Shown: in pieces, positions 18,887-27,471 of the stretch
Position numbering within the stretch: the stretch's first letter is position 1
Layout: each line of letters begins with the position of its first letter
Assembly: GCA_036504895.1 (NCBI GenBank)
Contig: DASXUJ010000087.1
Location: forward strand, 1-48,099
Direction: 5' to 3'
DNA: 48,099 nt
Source of the DNA: Syntrophorhabdaceae bacterium
GTDB taxonomy: Bacteria; Desulfobacterota; Syntrophorhabdia; Syntrophorhabdales; Syntrophorhabdaceae
Notes under the pieces: model-generated
Database searches by the model: none
What the model was told of the DNA's origin: nothing
The model's input: the letters and a program-made list of their open reading frames with translations, nothing else
Program-made: the position numbers and the translations under genes

Positions 18887-20140
18887 TTAACTGTATAGCT
18901 TCTTGAGCTCTTTCATGAGGGCTATGTTTTCCAGGTGCCCTGTCTGTTTTGCGGTTATTTTGCCGATCACGGGCCTGTTGAGGAGGTAGGTGTCTCCGAT
19001 CACGTCCAGGATCTTGTGGCGCACAAATTCGTCCTCGAATCTGAGTTTCGTATTTACCACCCCTTCATCGCTCAGGATGATGACATTCATCATCACATTA
19101 TCGATTCTTCCACCCTGTCCCATTCTGGCGAGCCGCTCGAAATCCTTTATGAAGCCGAATGTCCTCGCGGGGGCGATCTCATTGATGAAAGAATCTTTAT
19201 CAGCCTTGAAATGGTATCTCTGGGCGCCGATGGGTTTTCCGTGCTCCAGCACGTAATCTATCTCGAACCCGTCCGACGGCTCTATGGAGAGATACTGGGA
19301 ATCATTGAGGTTTTTGAGGACCACCTTTTCCGTTATTTTCAGGGGCTCGATCCCTTCTCTCTGCTCCAGCACACCCGCTTCTTCGATCTTCATGCATATC
19401 TCTTTTGCCGAGCCGTCAAAGATAGGCACCTCTTCGCTCACCTTCACGAGAAGGTTGGTTATGCCGTACATATGAAGGGTGGCAAGAAGATGCTCTATGG
19501 TCCTCACGATGCAGGTCTTTCCTTTTACCGATGAGGAATAGCCTACGGAATAGACGTAATCGATAAACGCGGGAATGCGCTCGCCGTCCGGAATATGCTC
19601 GAAGACTATACCCGAACCCTCGGGCATGGGCAGCAGTATCATGCCTGTCTTCACACCAGAGAACAGGCCCGCCCCATATACGACGATGCTCTTCCCTATG
19701 GTCTTCTGGGTGCGAATGCTCTGCCCCCGGGACATTCCTATTTTCACATCTTCCACGGGTTCGGAGCGCTTCGCATCGCCCGCCAGATACCTCTGGATCA
19801 CTTCGAGTACCTTATCGATGGAAAGGGGCTTCTCAAGGAAATCATAGGCCCCCAGCTTCACCGCCTCTACGGCGGTAGAGATGGTCCCATGGCCGGACAT
19901 GACGATTACGATGGCGTCTTTATCCTTCTCTCTTATCTTCTTGAGCACCTGAAGCCCATCCATCTCGGGCATCCAAATGTCTAAGAGGACCACTTCCGGT
20001 GCTTCTCTTTCGAATATGGCAAGACCTTCCTGGCCGTCGCCCGCCTCGAGCACGTGGAACCCCTCGTCTCCCAATATTGAAGAGAGGGCGTGGACTATAT
20101 TTTTCTCGTCGTCTATGATGAGTACCTTATGCACGGTCAT
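18887..20140 (-). CDS. lpxC: Response-regulator receiver domain fused to UDP-3-O-acyl-GlcNAc deacetylase (LpxC)
   Basis: A 417-residue fusion. Residues 1-120 are a complete receiver domain: acidic pocket D10-D11, phospho-acceptor D54 in VVLLDIWMPEMDG, S82 and K104 in FLEKP, most like NtrC/NtrX-type receivers. After a short linker, residues 141-417 are LpxC, the committed and normally tightly regulated step of lipid A synthesis. Zinc and catalytic residues are present: E216-H217 in RTIEHLLATL, H375 and D379 in DEFVRHKILDVIGD, H402 in TGHLENIAL, plus PIFDGSA. One departure: the GLHSG motif reads GLFSG (F160), the position altered in the E. coli envA1 mutant. LpxC alone is about 300 residues. 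No cognate kinase is adjacent. It diverges from the phoH promoter. Confidence 0.95.
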   Translation of the reverse strand: MTVHKVLIIDDEKNIVHALSSILGDEGFHVLEAGDGQEGLAIFEREAPEVVLLDIWMPEMDGLQVLKKIREKDKDAIVIVMSGHGTISTAVEAVKLGAYDFLEKPLSIDKVLEVIQRYLAGDAKRSEPVEDVKIGMSRGQSIRTQKTIGKSIVVYGAGLFSGVKTGMILLPMPEGSGIVFEHIPDGERIPAFIDYVYSVGYSSSVKGKTCIVRTIEHLLATLHMYGITNLLVKVSEEVPIFDGSAKEICMKIEEAGVLEQREGIEPLKITEKVVLKNLNDSQYLSIEPSDGFEIDYVLEHGKPIGAQRYHFKADKDSFINEIAPARTFGFIKDFERLARMGQGGRIDNVMMNVIILSDEGVVNTKLRFEDEFVRHKILDVIGDTYLLNRPVIGKITAKQTGHLENIALMKELKKLYS

Positions 20141-20180
20141 AGTTTACCCGAAACGCACCGATTATACAAATGGTAACCAC

Positions 20181-20207
20181 TTGCAAAGGAGCGTTTTATG
20201 GTATAAT
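20181..20207 (+). promoter_or_regulatory. Extended minus-10 promoter of the phoH operon
   Basis: TATAAT at 20202-20207 preceded by TGG, an extended minus-10, with TTGCAA at 20181-20186 (15-base spacing, slightly short). The start would fall near 20214, about 20 bases before the phoH ATG. It lies in the divergent gap with the lpxC fusion. Confidence 0.65.
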
Positions 20208-20233
20208 ATTCGTACTGATTCAAAAACCGTTGC

Positions 20234-21250
20234 ATGGAGGTATTCAAAGTTTTATTGGAAGACAGAAGGAATGAAGAGGGGCATCTCAAGTTGTCCTTTG
20301 ACGACACAAATGTAGCGCGTAATCTTTTTGGTCCACAAGACGAGAATATCAAATATCTACGGAAGTACTTCAATGTAAAAACAAGCATTAGAGGAAACCA
20401 CCTCACCATTATAGGGGAAAAGAAAGAGGTCGAGAATACCAATAAAGTAATCGGCGAGCTCCAGGGCATCATCAGGAAGGGTTTCGTGGTCAGTTGTTCC
20501 GATATCGACCATGCGGTCCGGTACGTCGCCCATACACAGAACGCGGTGGACGAGCTTTATAAAGACCAGATCTATATATTCCCCTCGAAAAAGGTAATCA
20601 CACCCAAGTCGGCAAATCAGAAAGCGTACATTGAGGCTATAAAAACACACGACATGGTCATAGGCGTAGGACCGGCGGGAACAGGTAAAACCTACCTTGC
20701 CATGGCAATGGCCCTTTCCGCATATTACAGGAAGGAGGTCTCGAGGATCATTCTCACGAGACCCGCCATAGAGGCCGGTGAAAAATTGGGATACCTGCCC
20801 GGGACCCTGTACGACAAAGTAAACCCTTATCTCAGGCCTCTTTATGATGCCCTTTATGATATGGTCGATATGGAGAGGGGTACAAGACTCCTGGAAAAGG
20901 GCGTGATCGAGATCGCGCCCCTGGCGTTCATGCGGGGCCGAACGCTCAACGACGCGTTCATCATCCTCGATGAAGCCCAGAATACGGCATCGGAGCAGAT
21001 GAAGATGTTTCTCACGAGGCTGGGCTTCTCATCCAAGACCGTAATTACGGGGGACGTGACGCAGATCGACCTCCCCGACAAGAGATCGAGCGGCCTGGTA
21101 GAGATCCAGACCATATTGAAGGGTATAAAAGGGATTCATTTCGTCAATTTCAGCGGAACAGACGTGGTACGCCATCCTCTCGTCCGGAAGATTATAAAAG
21201 CATATGAGAAGAAAGGCGCGGAGGGGGGAAATAAACATGCAGAACGGTAA
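20234..21250 (+). CDS. phoH: PhoH-family ATPase
   Basis: A 338-residue cytoplasmic P-loop protein of the PhoH/YbeZ group. An N-terminal KH-like region (about residues 15-75) precedes the ATPase core with Walker A GVGPAGTGKTYLA and Walker B AFIILDEAQNT, then LTRLGFSSKTVITGD and the arginine region. PhoL-type proteins work with YbeY in RNA and ribosome metabolism, and here ybeY is two genes downstream. I use the ATG at 20234; the ribosome binding site there is not evident (GGAGG lies just inside the coding sequence). First gene of phoH-pgpH-ybeY-lnt. Confidence 0.95.
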   Translation: MEVFKVLLEDRRNEEGHLKLSFDDTNVARNLFGPQDENIKYLRKYFNVKTSIRGNHLTIIGEKKEVENTNKVIGELQGIIRKGFVVSCSDIDHAVRYVAHTQNAVDELYKDQIYIFPSKKVITPKSANQKAYIEAIKTHDMVIGVGPAGTGKTYLAMAMALSAYYRKEVSRIILTRPAIEAGEKLGYLPGTLYDKVNPYLRPLYDALYDMVDMERGTRLLEKGVIEIAPLAFMRGRTLNDAFIILDEAQNTASEQMKMFLTRLGFSSKTVITGDVTQIDLPDKRSSGLVEIQTILKGIKGIHFVNFSGTDVVRHPLVRKIIKAYEKKGAEGGNKHAER

Positions 21251-22955
21251 GGACAAGAAAGAGAAACCTCCCTCGTATCCCGATTTAAAAAGAGTTCTTG
21301 TTTTTGCGGTCTTCGCCCTTTGCCTTACCCTCGTTATCCATGCGGCATATCCGCTCCTGATACCCGCCTACCAATACGGAGACATAGCCGGCGGCAATAT
21401 CAAATCACCCGTGGAGTTTCGCATTCCTACCACCGGCGAGATGGTGAAGAAAGGCGAGATCATCGTGCGCGAGGGGGAGCGGATCACCGATTACCATGTG
21501 GCCGTGCTCTCCGCCCTGAAGGAGGCTGAAAAGGCGGAAACCCTAAACGTCCGGAAATTCCTTGCCATCTTTATTCTCCTCCTCCTTTCCGTAACGATCA
21601 TCTACGAGTATGCCAACAGAAATATCAAGAAATTCGTGGTTTCGGAGAAAGACCTTATTTTCGGGCTTCTTCTTATCCTCTTCACCGTCTCCTTCGTAAA
21701 AAGCTGCTTCCTTATTTTCGGTCATTTTGCCCGGGACAATATGTCCGACCTGATCTACGTGATCCCCATTTTTCTCTTCGGGATCATCGTCAGGATCGTA
21801 CTTTTTTCCGAAGCGGCTCTCGCATTCTCCCTGATCTATGCCATTGCCATGGGGCTCGCGTTTCAGAGCAGCCTCCAGGTCTTTCTCTACACCCTTCTTG
21901 CAAATATCGCTGCTTCATATTTTTCGGGTAAGTGCGAGAACAGGAACACCATACTGAAAGCGGGGATCTATACGGCTTTTATCATGAGCTTCGTGATGAT
22001 CCTCTTTCACGTGCTCTTTAACGACCCTGCCTCCAATATCCCCACTAAAATCGCCCTAATTTTGTTGTCCGGCATCGGCAGCAGCTTCATCGCCCTCGGC
22101 CTTCTCCCCGTGATAGAGCACCTTTTCGGCTATACGACCGACATAAAGCTCCTCGAGCTCGCGAACCTGGAACATCCGCTCCTCGAACAGATGATGATCG
22201 AGGCGCCGGGCACGTACCACCATAGCATTGTGGTGGGGAACCTTGCCAAGGCGGCGGCGGAGAGCATCGGGGCCCATCCGCTCCTTACCAGGGTTTCGTC
22301 CTATTATCACGATATAGGAAAATTGAAGCTCCCCCATTATTTCATCGAAAACCGGACCGATTTCGATGACGCCCACAAGACCCTCACCCCGAATATGAGC
22401 GCCCTCATCATCCTCTCCCATGTCAAGGAGGGAATCGAGCTGGCTGAAAAATACAAGCTCGGAAAGAAGATCACCGATACCGTGCGACAGCACCATGGGA
22501 CGAGCCTTGTGCACTATTTTTACAACAGAGCAAAAGAGCTGGAGGACCCCAAGCTCCACCTGGTGGATGAAAAGGAATTCAGGTACGCCGGGCCAAGGCC
22601 CCAGACAAAGGAAGCCGGCATCCTCATGCTCGCCGACGCGGTGGAGGCGGCCTCGCGAATCCTCGCAGAACCGACGCCGAAAAGAATCGAGACCCACGTG
22701 CAGAATATTATCGAGCAGATATTCTTAGATGGTCAGCTCGACGAATGTGAGCTGACGCTCAAGGACCTCCATGCGATCCAGAAAAGCTTCATCGCCATTC
22801 TTATCGGCACATTCCACCACCGCATTCAATATCCGGAAAGGACGACGCCCCATGACGGCACTGATAAAAGATACCCAAAAGCTGTTGAAGACGGACAAAA
22901 AGCGCATACGAGAGATAACGGGAAACCTTCTCACGTATTTAAAGCTACCGGATAG
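21237..22955 (+). CDS. 7TM-HD domain protein, PgpH-type cyclic-di-AMP phosphodiesterase
   Basis: A membrane protein of 572 residues: one N-terminal helix, a reduced extracytoplasmic region of about 100 residues (GNIKSPVEFRIPTTGEMVKK...), seven predicted membrane segments, and a cytoplasmic HDIG domain (APGTYHHSIVVGNLAKAAAE, then YYHDIGKL with His-Asp near residues 358-359, and LMLADAVEAASR). The family hydrolyses c-di-AMP; the outer domain is shorter than in Firmicute PgpH. The frame is open from 21204, but the ATG at 21237 has GGAGGGGGG just upstream and overlaps the phoH stop by 14 bases. Its last 34 codons or so overlap ybeY by 104 bases in another frame, which is unusually long. Confidence 0.9.
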   Translation: MQNGKDKKEKPPSYPDLKRVLVFAVFALCLTLVIHAAYPLLIPAYQYGDIAGGNIKSPVEFRIPTTGEMVKKGEIIVREGERITDYHVAVLSALKEAEKAETLNVRKFLAIFILLLLSVTIIYEYANRNIKKFVVSEKDLIFGLLLILFTVSFVKSCFLIFGHFARDNMSDLIYVIPIFLFGIIVRIVLFSEAALAFSLIYAIAMGLAFQSSLQVFLYTLLANIAASYFSGKCENRNTILKAGIYTAFIMSFVMILFHVLFNDPASNIPTKIALILLSGIGSSFIALGLLPVIEHLFGYTTDIKLLELANLEHPLLEQMMIEAPGTYHHSIVVGNLAKAAAESIGAHPLLTRVSSYYHDIGKLKLPHYFIENRTDFDDAHKTLTPNMSALIILSHVKEGIELAEKYKLGKKITDTVRQHHGTSLVHYFYNRAKELEDPKLHLVDEKEFRYAGPRPQTKEAGILMLADAVEAASRILAEPTPKRIETHVQNIIEQIFLDGQLDECELTLKDLHAIQKSFIAILIGTFHHRIQYPERTTPHDGTDKRYPKAVEDGQKAHTRDNGKPSHVFKATG

Positions 22956-23334
22956 GGATGTAAGTATCCTGTTTGTCGACAACAGACAGATACGGAAGCT
23001 GAACAAGCAATTCTTCGGTAAAGATAAGCCGACAAACGTAATCTCCTTTTCCTATATTGAGGAGGAGACCGTGCCCCGGAGCTCGGGCGGGGAAATGCCT
23101 TGTGAAATGATCGGCGATATTGTAATCTCTCTTGAAAAGGCCCGGGAAGAAGCGGACTCCCTGGAGATCCCCTTTTACGAGAGGCTTTTCACCCTCATAA
23201 TTCATGGATTGCTCCATATCCTGGGCTTTCACCATGAGAAAGGGGGGAATGAACTGAGAAGAATGAGGTACAGAGAGAAAAAGCTCCTCGCCTATGTCAC
23301 ATCTGATAGAATCTATAAAGAAATCACCCTTTAG
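22852..23334 (+). CDS. ybeY: Endoribonuclease / rRNA maturation factor YbeY
   Basis: A single-strand-specific RNase needed for 16S rRNA 3'-end maturation and ribosome quality control. About 160 residues from the ATG at 22852 (MTALIKDTQKLL), with the zinc motif HGLLHILGFHHEK and the preceding NVISFSY strand. The frame is open 27 codons upstream, but those residues lie in the C-terminal part of pgpH; an AAAGGA about seven bases before 22852 supports that start. It overlaps both neighbours (104 bases with pgpH, 41 with lnt), so the operon is translationally coupled. Confidence 0.93.
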   Translation: MTALIKDTQKLLKTDKKRIREITGNLLTYLKLPDRDVSILFVDNRQIRKLNKQFFGKDKPTNVISFSYIEEETVPRSSGGEMPCEMIGDIVISLEKAREEADSLEIPFYERLFTLIIHGLLHILGFHHEKGGNELRRMRYREKKLLAYVTSDRIYKEITL

Positions 23335-24829
23335 CCCGGCGGTCGCCTCAGGTCTCCTCCTCGTCCTCATCCAGCCGCCGATCTCGCTGTCGTTCCTTGC
23401 CTTTTTTGCGCTCATTCCGCTGCTTTATTCGATTGACCGTGAGAACCTGGGGAGAAGTTTCATGGCGGGATGCGCGACCGGCATCGTCTCTTTTCTTGGG
23501 CTCCTTTACTGGATCATCGTGGCGGTCCACAAATACGGAAAGATCAACATATACCTGGCCTTTCTCATCCTCATGCTCCTCATCTGTTATCTCGCCCTCT
23601 ACACAGGGTGTTTTGCCCTTGCCGTGGCCTTTTGCGAGAAGCGGTTGTCCATTCCCTTTTACCTCTGTGCTCCGGCCCTTTGGGTGCTCTTCGAATATGG
23701 GAGGGGCAGCCTCCTGACCGGGTTCCCGTGGAGCTTTCTCGCCCATTCCCAGCACAATTTCCTCCCTCTCATCCAGGTAATATCACTCACGGGGGCCTAT
23801 TTCATATCCTTTCTCATCGTGGCGGTGAACTGCATCCTCTATGGATTGTGGAGGCGCCAAAGGGTCTCCCCGATCTTCATAGGAATTACCGCCCTTCTTT
23901 TTGCAGGGTCGATCGGGTATGGATTTATCAGGATGCAGGGAGCTGGAGAGGGAACGCTGAAGGCGGTGATCGTTCAGGGCAACATAAAGCAGGACGTAAA
24001 ATGGGATGAGGCCTTTAAGCTCAACACCATAAGGACCTATTATCAGGCGACGGTCGGCGCGGGGATGGGGGCGGACCTCGTGGTCTGGCCCGAGACCGCC
24101 ATGCCTCTTATCTTCGATGCAGAGCCTTATGTGAAGAGCCATATCGGGACCCTTCCCGTGCTTACGGGCGCACGGCTCCTCTTCGGCGCGATCTCGAGGG
24201 ACGACGGCGGCAGGTATTATAATTCCGCCTATGTTCTGGGCAAAAACGGTCAGGAAGACGGGATATACAGCAAGGGCCACCTCGTCCCTTTCGGCGAATA
24301 TACGCCTCTCAGGAATTACCTCCCTTTTCTCGAGAAACTGAGTGTCCAGATCGGGGAATTCTTCGGCGGCGCCTCGCACGGCCCTATACGGTCGGGGATG
24401 GGCAACGTGGGGGTCCTCATCTGTTACGAGGGCATATTTCCTTATATCACGAGGGAGGCGGTGGAGCAGGGCGCCCAGGTACTCGTCAACATCACCAACG
24501 ATGCCTGGTATGACCGGACTTCAGCCCCTTATCAGCACCTCGCGTTTTACGTGTTCAGGGCGATAGAATCGGACAGGTTTGTACTTCGGGCCGCGAATAC
24601 GGGTATAAGCGGCGTAATCGACCCCCGGGGCCGCATTCACGGAAGGACATCCCTGTTCGAGCCTGCCGTAGTGACTCAAGGGTTCGACCTCAGGGACAGC
24701 AAGACCTTTTACGTCCGTTACGGGGATTATTTCGTGATCATCACGGCCTTGTTTCTCGCTTGTGCCGTTGCCGCCCGTCTGATAATGCGTAGAAAGCGCC
24801 CGGGCCCAGCTTATTCCGGTTCCAAATGA
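23294..24829 (+). CDS. lnt: Apolipoprotein N-acyltransferase
   Basis: Adds the third acyl chain to lipoproteins in the inner membrane of Gram-negative bacteria. 511 residues: several N-terminal membrane helices, then a nitrilase-fold periplasmic domain with the complete triad Glu267 (WPETAMP), Lys327 (SKGHLVPFGEYTP) and Cys377 (VLICYEGIFP), and a final C-terminal helix. The gene begins inside ybeY. Directly after its TGA comes a copy of the dispersed repeat. Confidence 0.95.
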   Translation: MSHLIESIKKSPFSPAVASGLLLVLIQPPISLSFLAFFALIPLLYSIDRENLGRSFMAGCATGIVSFLGLLYWIIVAVHKYGKINIYLAFLILMLLICYLALYTGCFALAVAFCEKRLSIPFYLCAPALWVLFEYGRGSLLTGFPWSFLAHSQHNFLPLIQVISLTGAYFISFLIVAVNCILYGLWRRQRVSPIFIGITALLFAGSIGYGFIRMQGAGEGTLKAVIVQGNIKQDVKWDEAFKLNTIRTYYQATVGAGMGADLVVWPETAMPLIFDAEPYVKSHIGTLPVLTGARLLFGAISRDDGGRYYNSAYVLGKNGQEDGIYSKGHLVPFGEYTPLRNYLPFLEKLSVQIGEFFGGASHGPIRSGMGNVGVLICYEGIFPYITREAVEQGAQVLVNITNDAWYDRTSAPYQHLAFYVFRAIESDRFVLRAANTGISGVIDPRGRIHGRTSLFEPAVVTQGFDLRDSKTFYVRYGDYFVIITALFLACAVAARLIMRRKRPGPAYSGSK

Positions 24830-24830
24830 A

Positions 24831-24922
24831 AGATGATATCGAGGCGCTAAGGAAGGAGCGACGCAGGTGTGCTTTGCAGTATACCGAGCTACGGATGAGG
24901 AGGGCAACGAAGAGAGCACTTT
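24831..24922 (+). repeat. Dispersed repeat, copy 2
   Basis: Begins two bases after the lnt stop codon. It shares AGATGATATCGAGGCG, AGGAAG, GCGACGCAGGTGT, CAGTA and GGCAACGAAGAGAGC with copy 1 (11460-11551, inverted) and the core with copy 3 (33321-33406). The central dyad is decayed in this copy. Confidence 0.8.
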
Positions 24923-24937
24923 GAGTTGGAATTGGAA

Positions 24938-25291
24938 TTAAAGGGGAAGGCGCTCTTCAAGGAACTCCTTCAGAACCACTGCATTATTATGCTCCTCGTC
25001 CTTTGCGGCATAGAGAAGGACCACATCGCCGCGGCCTGCTTTATCCATGATTTCATCCACCGCCGGCCGGTTATGCTCCAGCTCTTCGAGATACCGCTGC
25101 CGAAAGGATCTCCAATTCGCAGGGTCGTGGCCGAATTCACGCCGAAGCGTCTCACTCGGCGCCACGTCCTTGATCCAGAGGGCGTTCTTCAGCTTCTCTT
25201 TCGCCACCCCCCGCGGCCAGAGCCTATCCACAAGGATCAATGTGCCTCCCCCTCCATCTAAAGATCCATAGACCCGTTTAGTCTTTATCAT
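24938..25291 (-). CDS. DUF488-family protein
   Basis: A soluble protein of about 117 residues. The family marks are VDRLWPRGVAKEKL near the N-terminus, APSETLRREFGHDPANW, and DVVLLYAAKDEEHNNAVVLK near the end. DUF488 proteins have no settled function. The start is taken at the ATG at 25291 (MIKTKRVYGSLDG), which has GGAGG five bases upstream; a TTG four codons earlier overlaps that ribosome binding site. It converges on lnt. Confidence 0.88.
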   Translation of the reverse strand: MIKTKRVYGSLDGGGGTLILVDRLWPRGVAKEKLKNALWIKDVAPSETLRREFGHDPANWRSFRQRYLEELEHNRPAVDEIMDKAGRGDVVLLYAAKDEEHNNAVVLKEFLEERLPL

Positions 25292-25303
25292 GGGCGCCTC
25301 CAA

Positions 25304-25595
25304 AAAAGGTGAAGAGTTATGATTTCAAGTGGTTTGAATGGCGACCCCGTAGGGCCGGCGCCCCGGTTTCCCGGGACGGCTGGTGCGGGTCACGTGGAGG
25401 GAGACATGAATCCGTTTTTTCGCATTGCCCTGAATATATATGTAATCTCTCCCTCTTTAGGGGGAACCCCTCCCTCCCCTGTCAAATACCACCTCGGAGA
25501 GCAAGGAGGAAAAAGGCAGGGGGGCCGAAGCCGAAGGGAGGGGTGAGGGGGAGTTAACACCAAATTTATCTGACCTTCTTCACCTCCCGATAATT
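25304..25595. other. Intergenic region with no convincing gene
   Basis: About 290 bases. The only structure noticed is a G/C-rich patch around 25365-25385 (CCGGTTTCCCGG) and purine/pyrimidine-rich tracts near 25460-25550. Short frames on both strands look like chance. Confidence 0.4.
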
Positions 25596-26516
25596 CTATA
25601 CCGGCCACCGGGAACTGCATAGCGGGATACTCGTCCCCATGACCGAATCCGGAAGGGGTATGGGCTCCGCCACCGCACGGCCTCTTTCGACAAGGGGCAA
25701 TCGTATCTTTATTGAACTCCCTTCGCCCGGCGCGCTCACCACTTCTATAACGCCCGCGTGTTGCTTCACTATTCCATACACCTTCGATAGACCGAGACCC
25801 ATGTTGGTTCCGGGTCCCTTGGTCGTGAAGAAAGGCTCGAATACCTTTTCCCGGGTCCCTTCATCCATTCCCGATCCCGTATCCGTTACCGACAGGCTTA
25901 CGAATGCGGGTTCAGCGCCGCAGGCAAGCCCCTCGTCCGTGAATACCGGTTCGGTCCGAATCGTCAGCGTGCCGCCGGAAGGCATGGCATCGCGCGCATT
26001 TTCAATGAGGTTGGCCAGGACTTCTTCCATCCTCACCACGTCGGCCATAATGAAAAGGCTGCTCTCGTGGAGCTCGACCTTTGTCTTTATTCTCTCTTTT
26101 TCGAATGCGAGGAACCTCCCCGCTCTCTTCACTACCCTGTTAAGGTCCACTTGTCTGAGCCGGCTCTTCTCGTCCCCTGTGAAGAGCAGAAGACTTCTCA
26201 CCAGATCGTGGGCCCTTAGCGACGATGCGAGCATCTTCTCCACAAAGACCAGAGAAGGGTCGTCTTTCTCCATCTTCGACTTGAGAAGTCCCCCATAGCC
26301 CGACATTACGGAAAGAATATTATTGAAGTGATGGGCAATCTGGGATGCAAACTGCATTATCCCCGCCATATCCGTGTCATCGGGGGATGGCTCGTGGCCT
26401 GTAACCATCTTGACGTCTTGCTGCCCCCCTCCCGTCAGTTCCCGGCCGCTCCAGCGGATAAGCCTTTTTGCGACTTCATCCTGAAAATTACCCGTGTGAG
26501 TTTCGGAATTGATCAT
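25596..26516 (-). CDS. Soluble histidine kinase
   Basis: A kinase of about 306 residues with no membrane segment and no recognisable PAS or GAF sensor. Residues 1-50 are low-information, then a dimerisation/phosphoacceptor helix (ASQIAHHFNNILSVMSGYGG), the N-box NLIENARDAMP, and G-boxes VTDTGSGMDEG, FEPFFTTKGPG and GLGLSKVYGIV. The ATG at 26516 is preceded by GGAGG at five bases and is preferred over the ATG at 26528, which overlaps that site. It is the last gene of the sigma-54-driven unit that starts at 27246; the receiver partner could be the sigma-54 activator at 27472-28893. Confidence 0.9.
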   Translation of the reverse strand: MINSETHTGNFQDEVAKRLIRWSGRELTGGGQQDVKMVTGHEPSPDDTDMAGIMQFASQIAHHFNNILSVMSGYGGLLKSKMEKDDPSLVFVEKMLASSLRAHDLVRSLLLFTGDEKSRLRQVDLNRVVKRAGRFLAFEKERIKTKVELHESSLFIMADVVRMEEVLANLIENARDAMPSGGTLTIRTEPVFTDEGLACGAEPAFVSLSVTDTGSGMDEGTREKVFEPFFTTKGPGTNMGLGLSKVYGIVKQHAGVIEVVSAPGEGSSIKIRLPLVERGRAVAEPIPLPDSVMGTSIPLCSSRWPV

Positions 26517-26546
26517 CTGCTCCTCCATTAAAACTAAACCTGCCTT

Positions 26547-26786
26547 TCAGGAGCCGATTCCGGATTCCTGAGCATAAGAGACTACCCGGTCATCCTCCCG
26601 GCCGTCAAAAGGCCGTGTGATTCTGTCATAGAAGAAGAGAGAGAGCGTGAGAATCGAGTAAAGGTTATTCATGAGCAACGGGTCCTGAGCTCCGTGTGGT
26701 GTCGTCTCGAACCCTGGTATACCATTTCCCCCGTCAATGACGCCCTTTACTTCCGCCGGGTTCCATTCCTGTCGAATCGTATGCAT
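26547..26786 (-). CDS. Small hypothetical protein (79 aa)
   Basis: I do not recognise this family. It begins MHTIRQEWNPAEVKGVIDGG and has a hydrophobic patch NLYSILTLSLFFYD in the middle. A strong GGAGG lies eight bases before the ATG, and it sits 13 bases after the stop of the pseudo-receiver gene and about 30 bases before the kinase, so it is very likely translated as part of that unit. A docking or sensing partner of the kinase is possible. Confidence 0.6.
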   Translation of the reverse strand: MHTIRQEWNPAEVKGVIDGGNGIPGFETTPHGAQDPLLMNNLYSILTLSLFFYDRITRPFDGREDDRVVSYAQESGIGS

Positions 26787-26799
26787 ATCCTAAACCTCC

Positions 26800-27246
26800 T
26801 TATCCAACATTGGACTTCACATTATGGTCTTCAAGCATCTTGTTCAATACTGCCGTAACTTTCAGAAAACCGTCCTCCGCGTTGCTTACAAAGCGGGGTC
26901 CCAGGCTATGAGCCAGAGAAATGGTCTCCTCATCCCCGTCCGATAGCACCACTATGGTCCGCAGGCCCCAGAGGAACGGGCGCAGGGCTGCAATTTCCCG
27001 AAGCTCTTCCTTATCGGATGCCACAATGACCGCAATCGCGCAATCGAAAGCCGCCCTGCGAAGTGCTTCGCCCATTGACCCGACTGTGTAATACCGCTCG
27101 ACCCTGGCATTCGGCATGACCTCCGCGGTTGCGCGCTGCAGCGTATCGAGTACGAGAGAACTTTTCGAGTAGAGCGCCACGTAAGGCATTCTACAGGAGT
27201 TTTCACGGTCTTGATCCCTTTCGTCGTAATTTATCGATTTCGCCAT
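26800..27246 (-). CDS. Receiver-like protein lacking the phospho-acceptor (pseudo-receiver)
   Basis: About 148 residues, starting MAKSINYDERDQDREN. From PYVALYSKSSLVLDTLQRA on, the strand-helix alternation resembles a CheY-like receiver, including AFDCAIAVIVASDKEE at the place of the phospho-acceptor strand and LRTIVVLSDGDEETI afterwards. The acidic pocket and the acceptor Asp are not recognisable, so I read it as a pseudo-receiver; that fold assignment is an inference. The longer frame beginning at 27294 cannot be right, since those codons are the sigma-54 promoter itself. GAGGA lies four bases before the ATG at 27246. First gene of the unit pseudo-receiver, 79-aa protein, kinase. Confidence 0.7.
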   Translation of the reverse strand: MAKSINYDERDQDRENSCRMPYVALYSKSSLVLDTLQRATAEVMPNARVERYYTVGSMGEALRRAAFDCAIAVIVASDKEELREIAALRPFLWGLRTIVVLSDGDEETISLAHSLGPRFVSNAEDGFLKVTAVLNKMLEDHNVKSNVG

Positions 27247-27278
27247 GTTATCCTCTGTCCTGCACATCATCCTATAAC

Positions 27279-27293
27279 GCAAGATGCGTGCCA
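27279..27293 (-). promoter_or_regulatory. Sigma-54 (-24/-12) promoter
   Basis: On the minus strand the sequence is TGGCACGCATCTTGC, matching TGGCAC-N5-TTGC with correct GG/GC spacing. Transcription would start near 27267, about 20 bases before the ATG at 27246. An AAA+ sigma-54 activator is encoded immediately upstream (27472-28893), and candidate enhancer sites lie between the two. Confidence 0.85.
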
Positions 27294-27390
27294 TTAGGGC
27301 ACAACTCCCCCGTTCTCTGTTTTTCCCTTATTTTACGCGGAAAAGGAGGTAAATGGGTCTTCCGGAGGGGGATGGGGCTGTCTTGCGGTC

Positions 27391-27439
27391 TGAGACAAAG
27401 TTCTCGTGGGTCAAGACGTTCTGTCTCACCCCGGGAGAC
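27391..27439. promoter_or_regulatory. Candidate enhancer-binding sites (GAGAC/GTCTC motifs)
   Basis: TGAGACA (27391-27397) and TGTCTCA (27422-27428) form an inverted repeat, and a further GTCTC / GAGAC pair (27423-27427 with 27435-27439) adjoins it. They lie about 125-170 bases upstream of the predicted sigma-54 start, the usual distance for an enhancer-binding activator. Their use by the adjacent activator is inference. Confidence 0.5.
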
Positions 27440-27471
27440 TGGGCAAAAGAAAGGGCTGAGCTTTTATCTGC

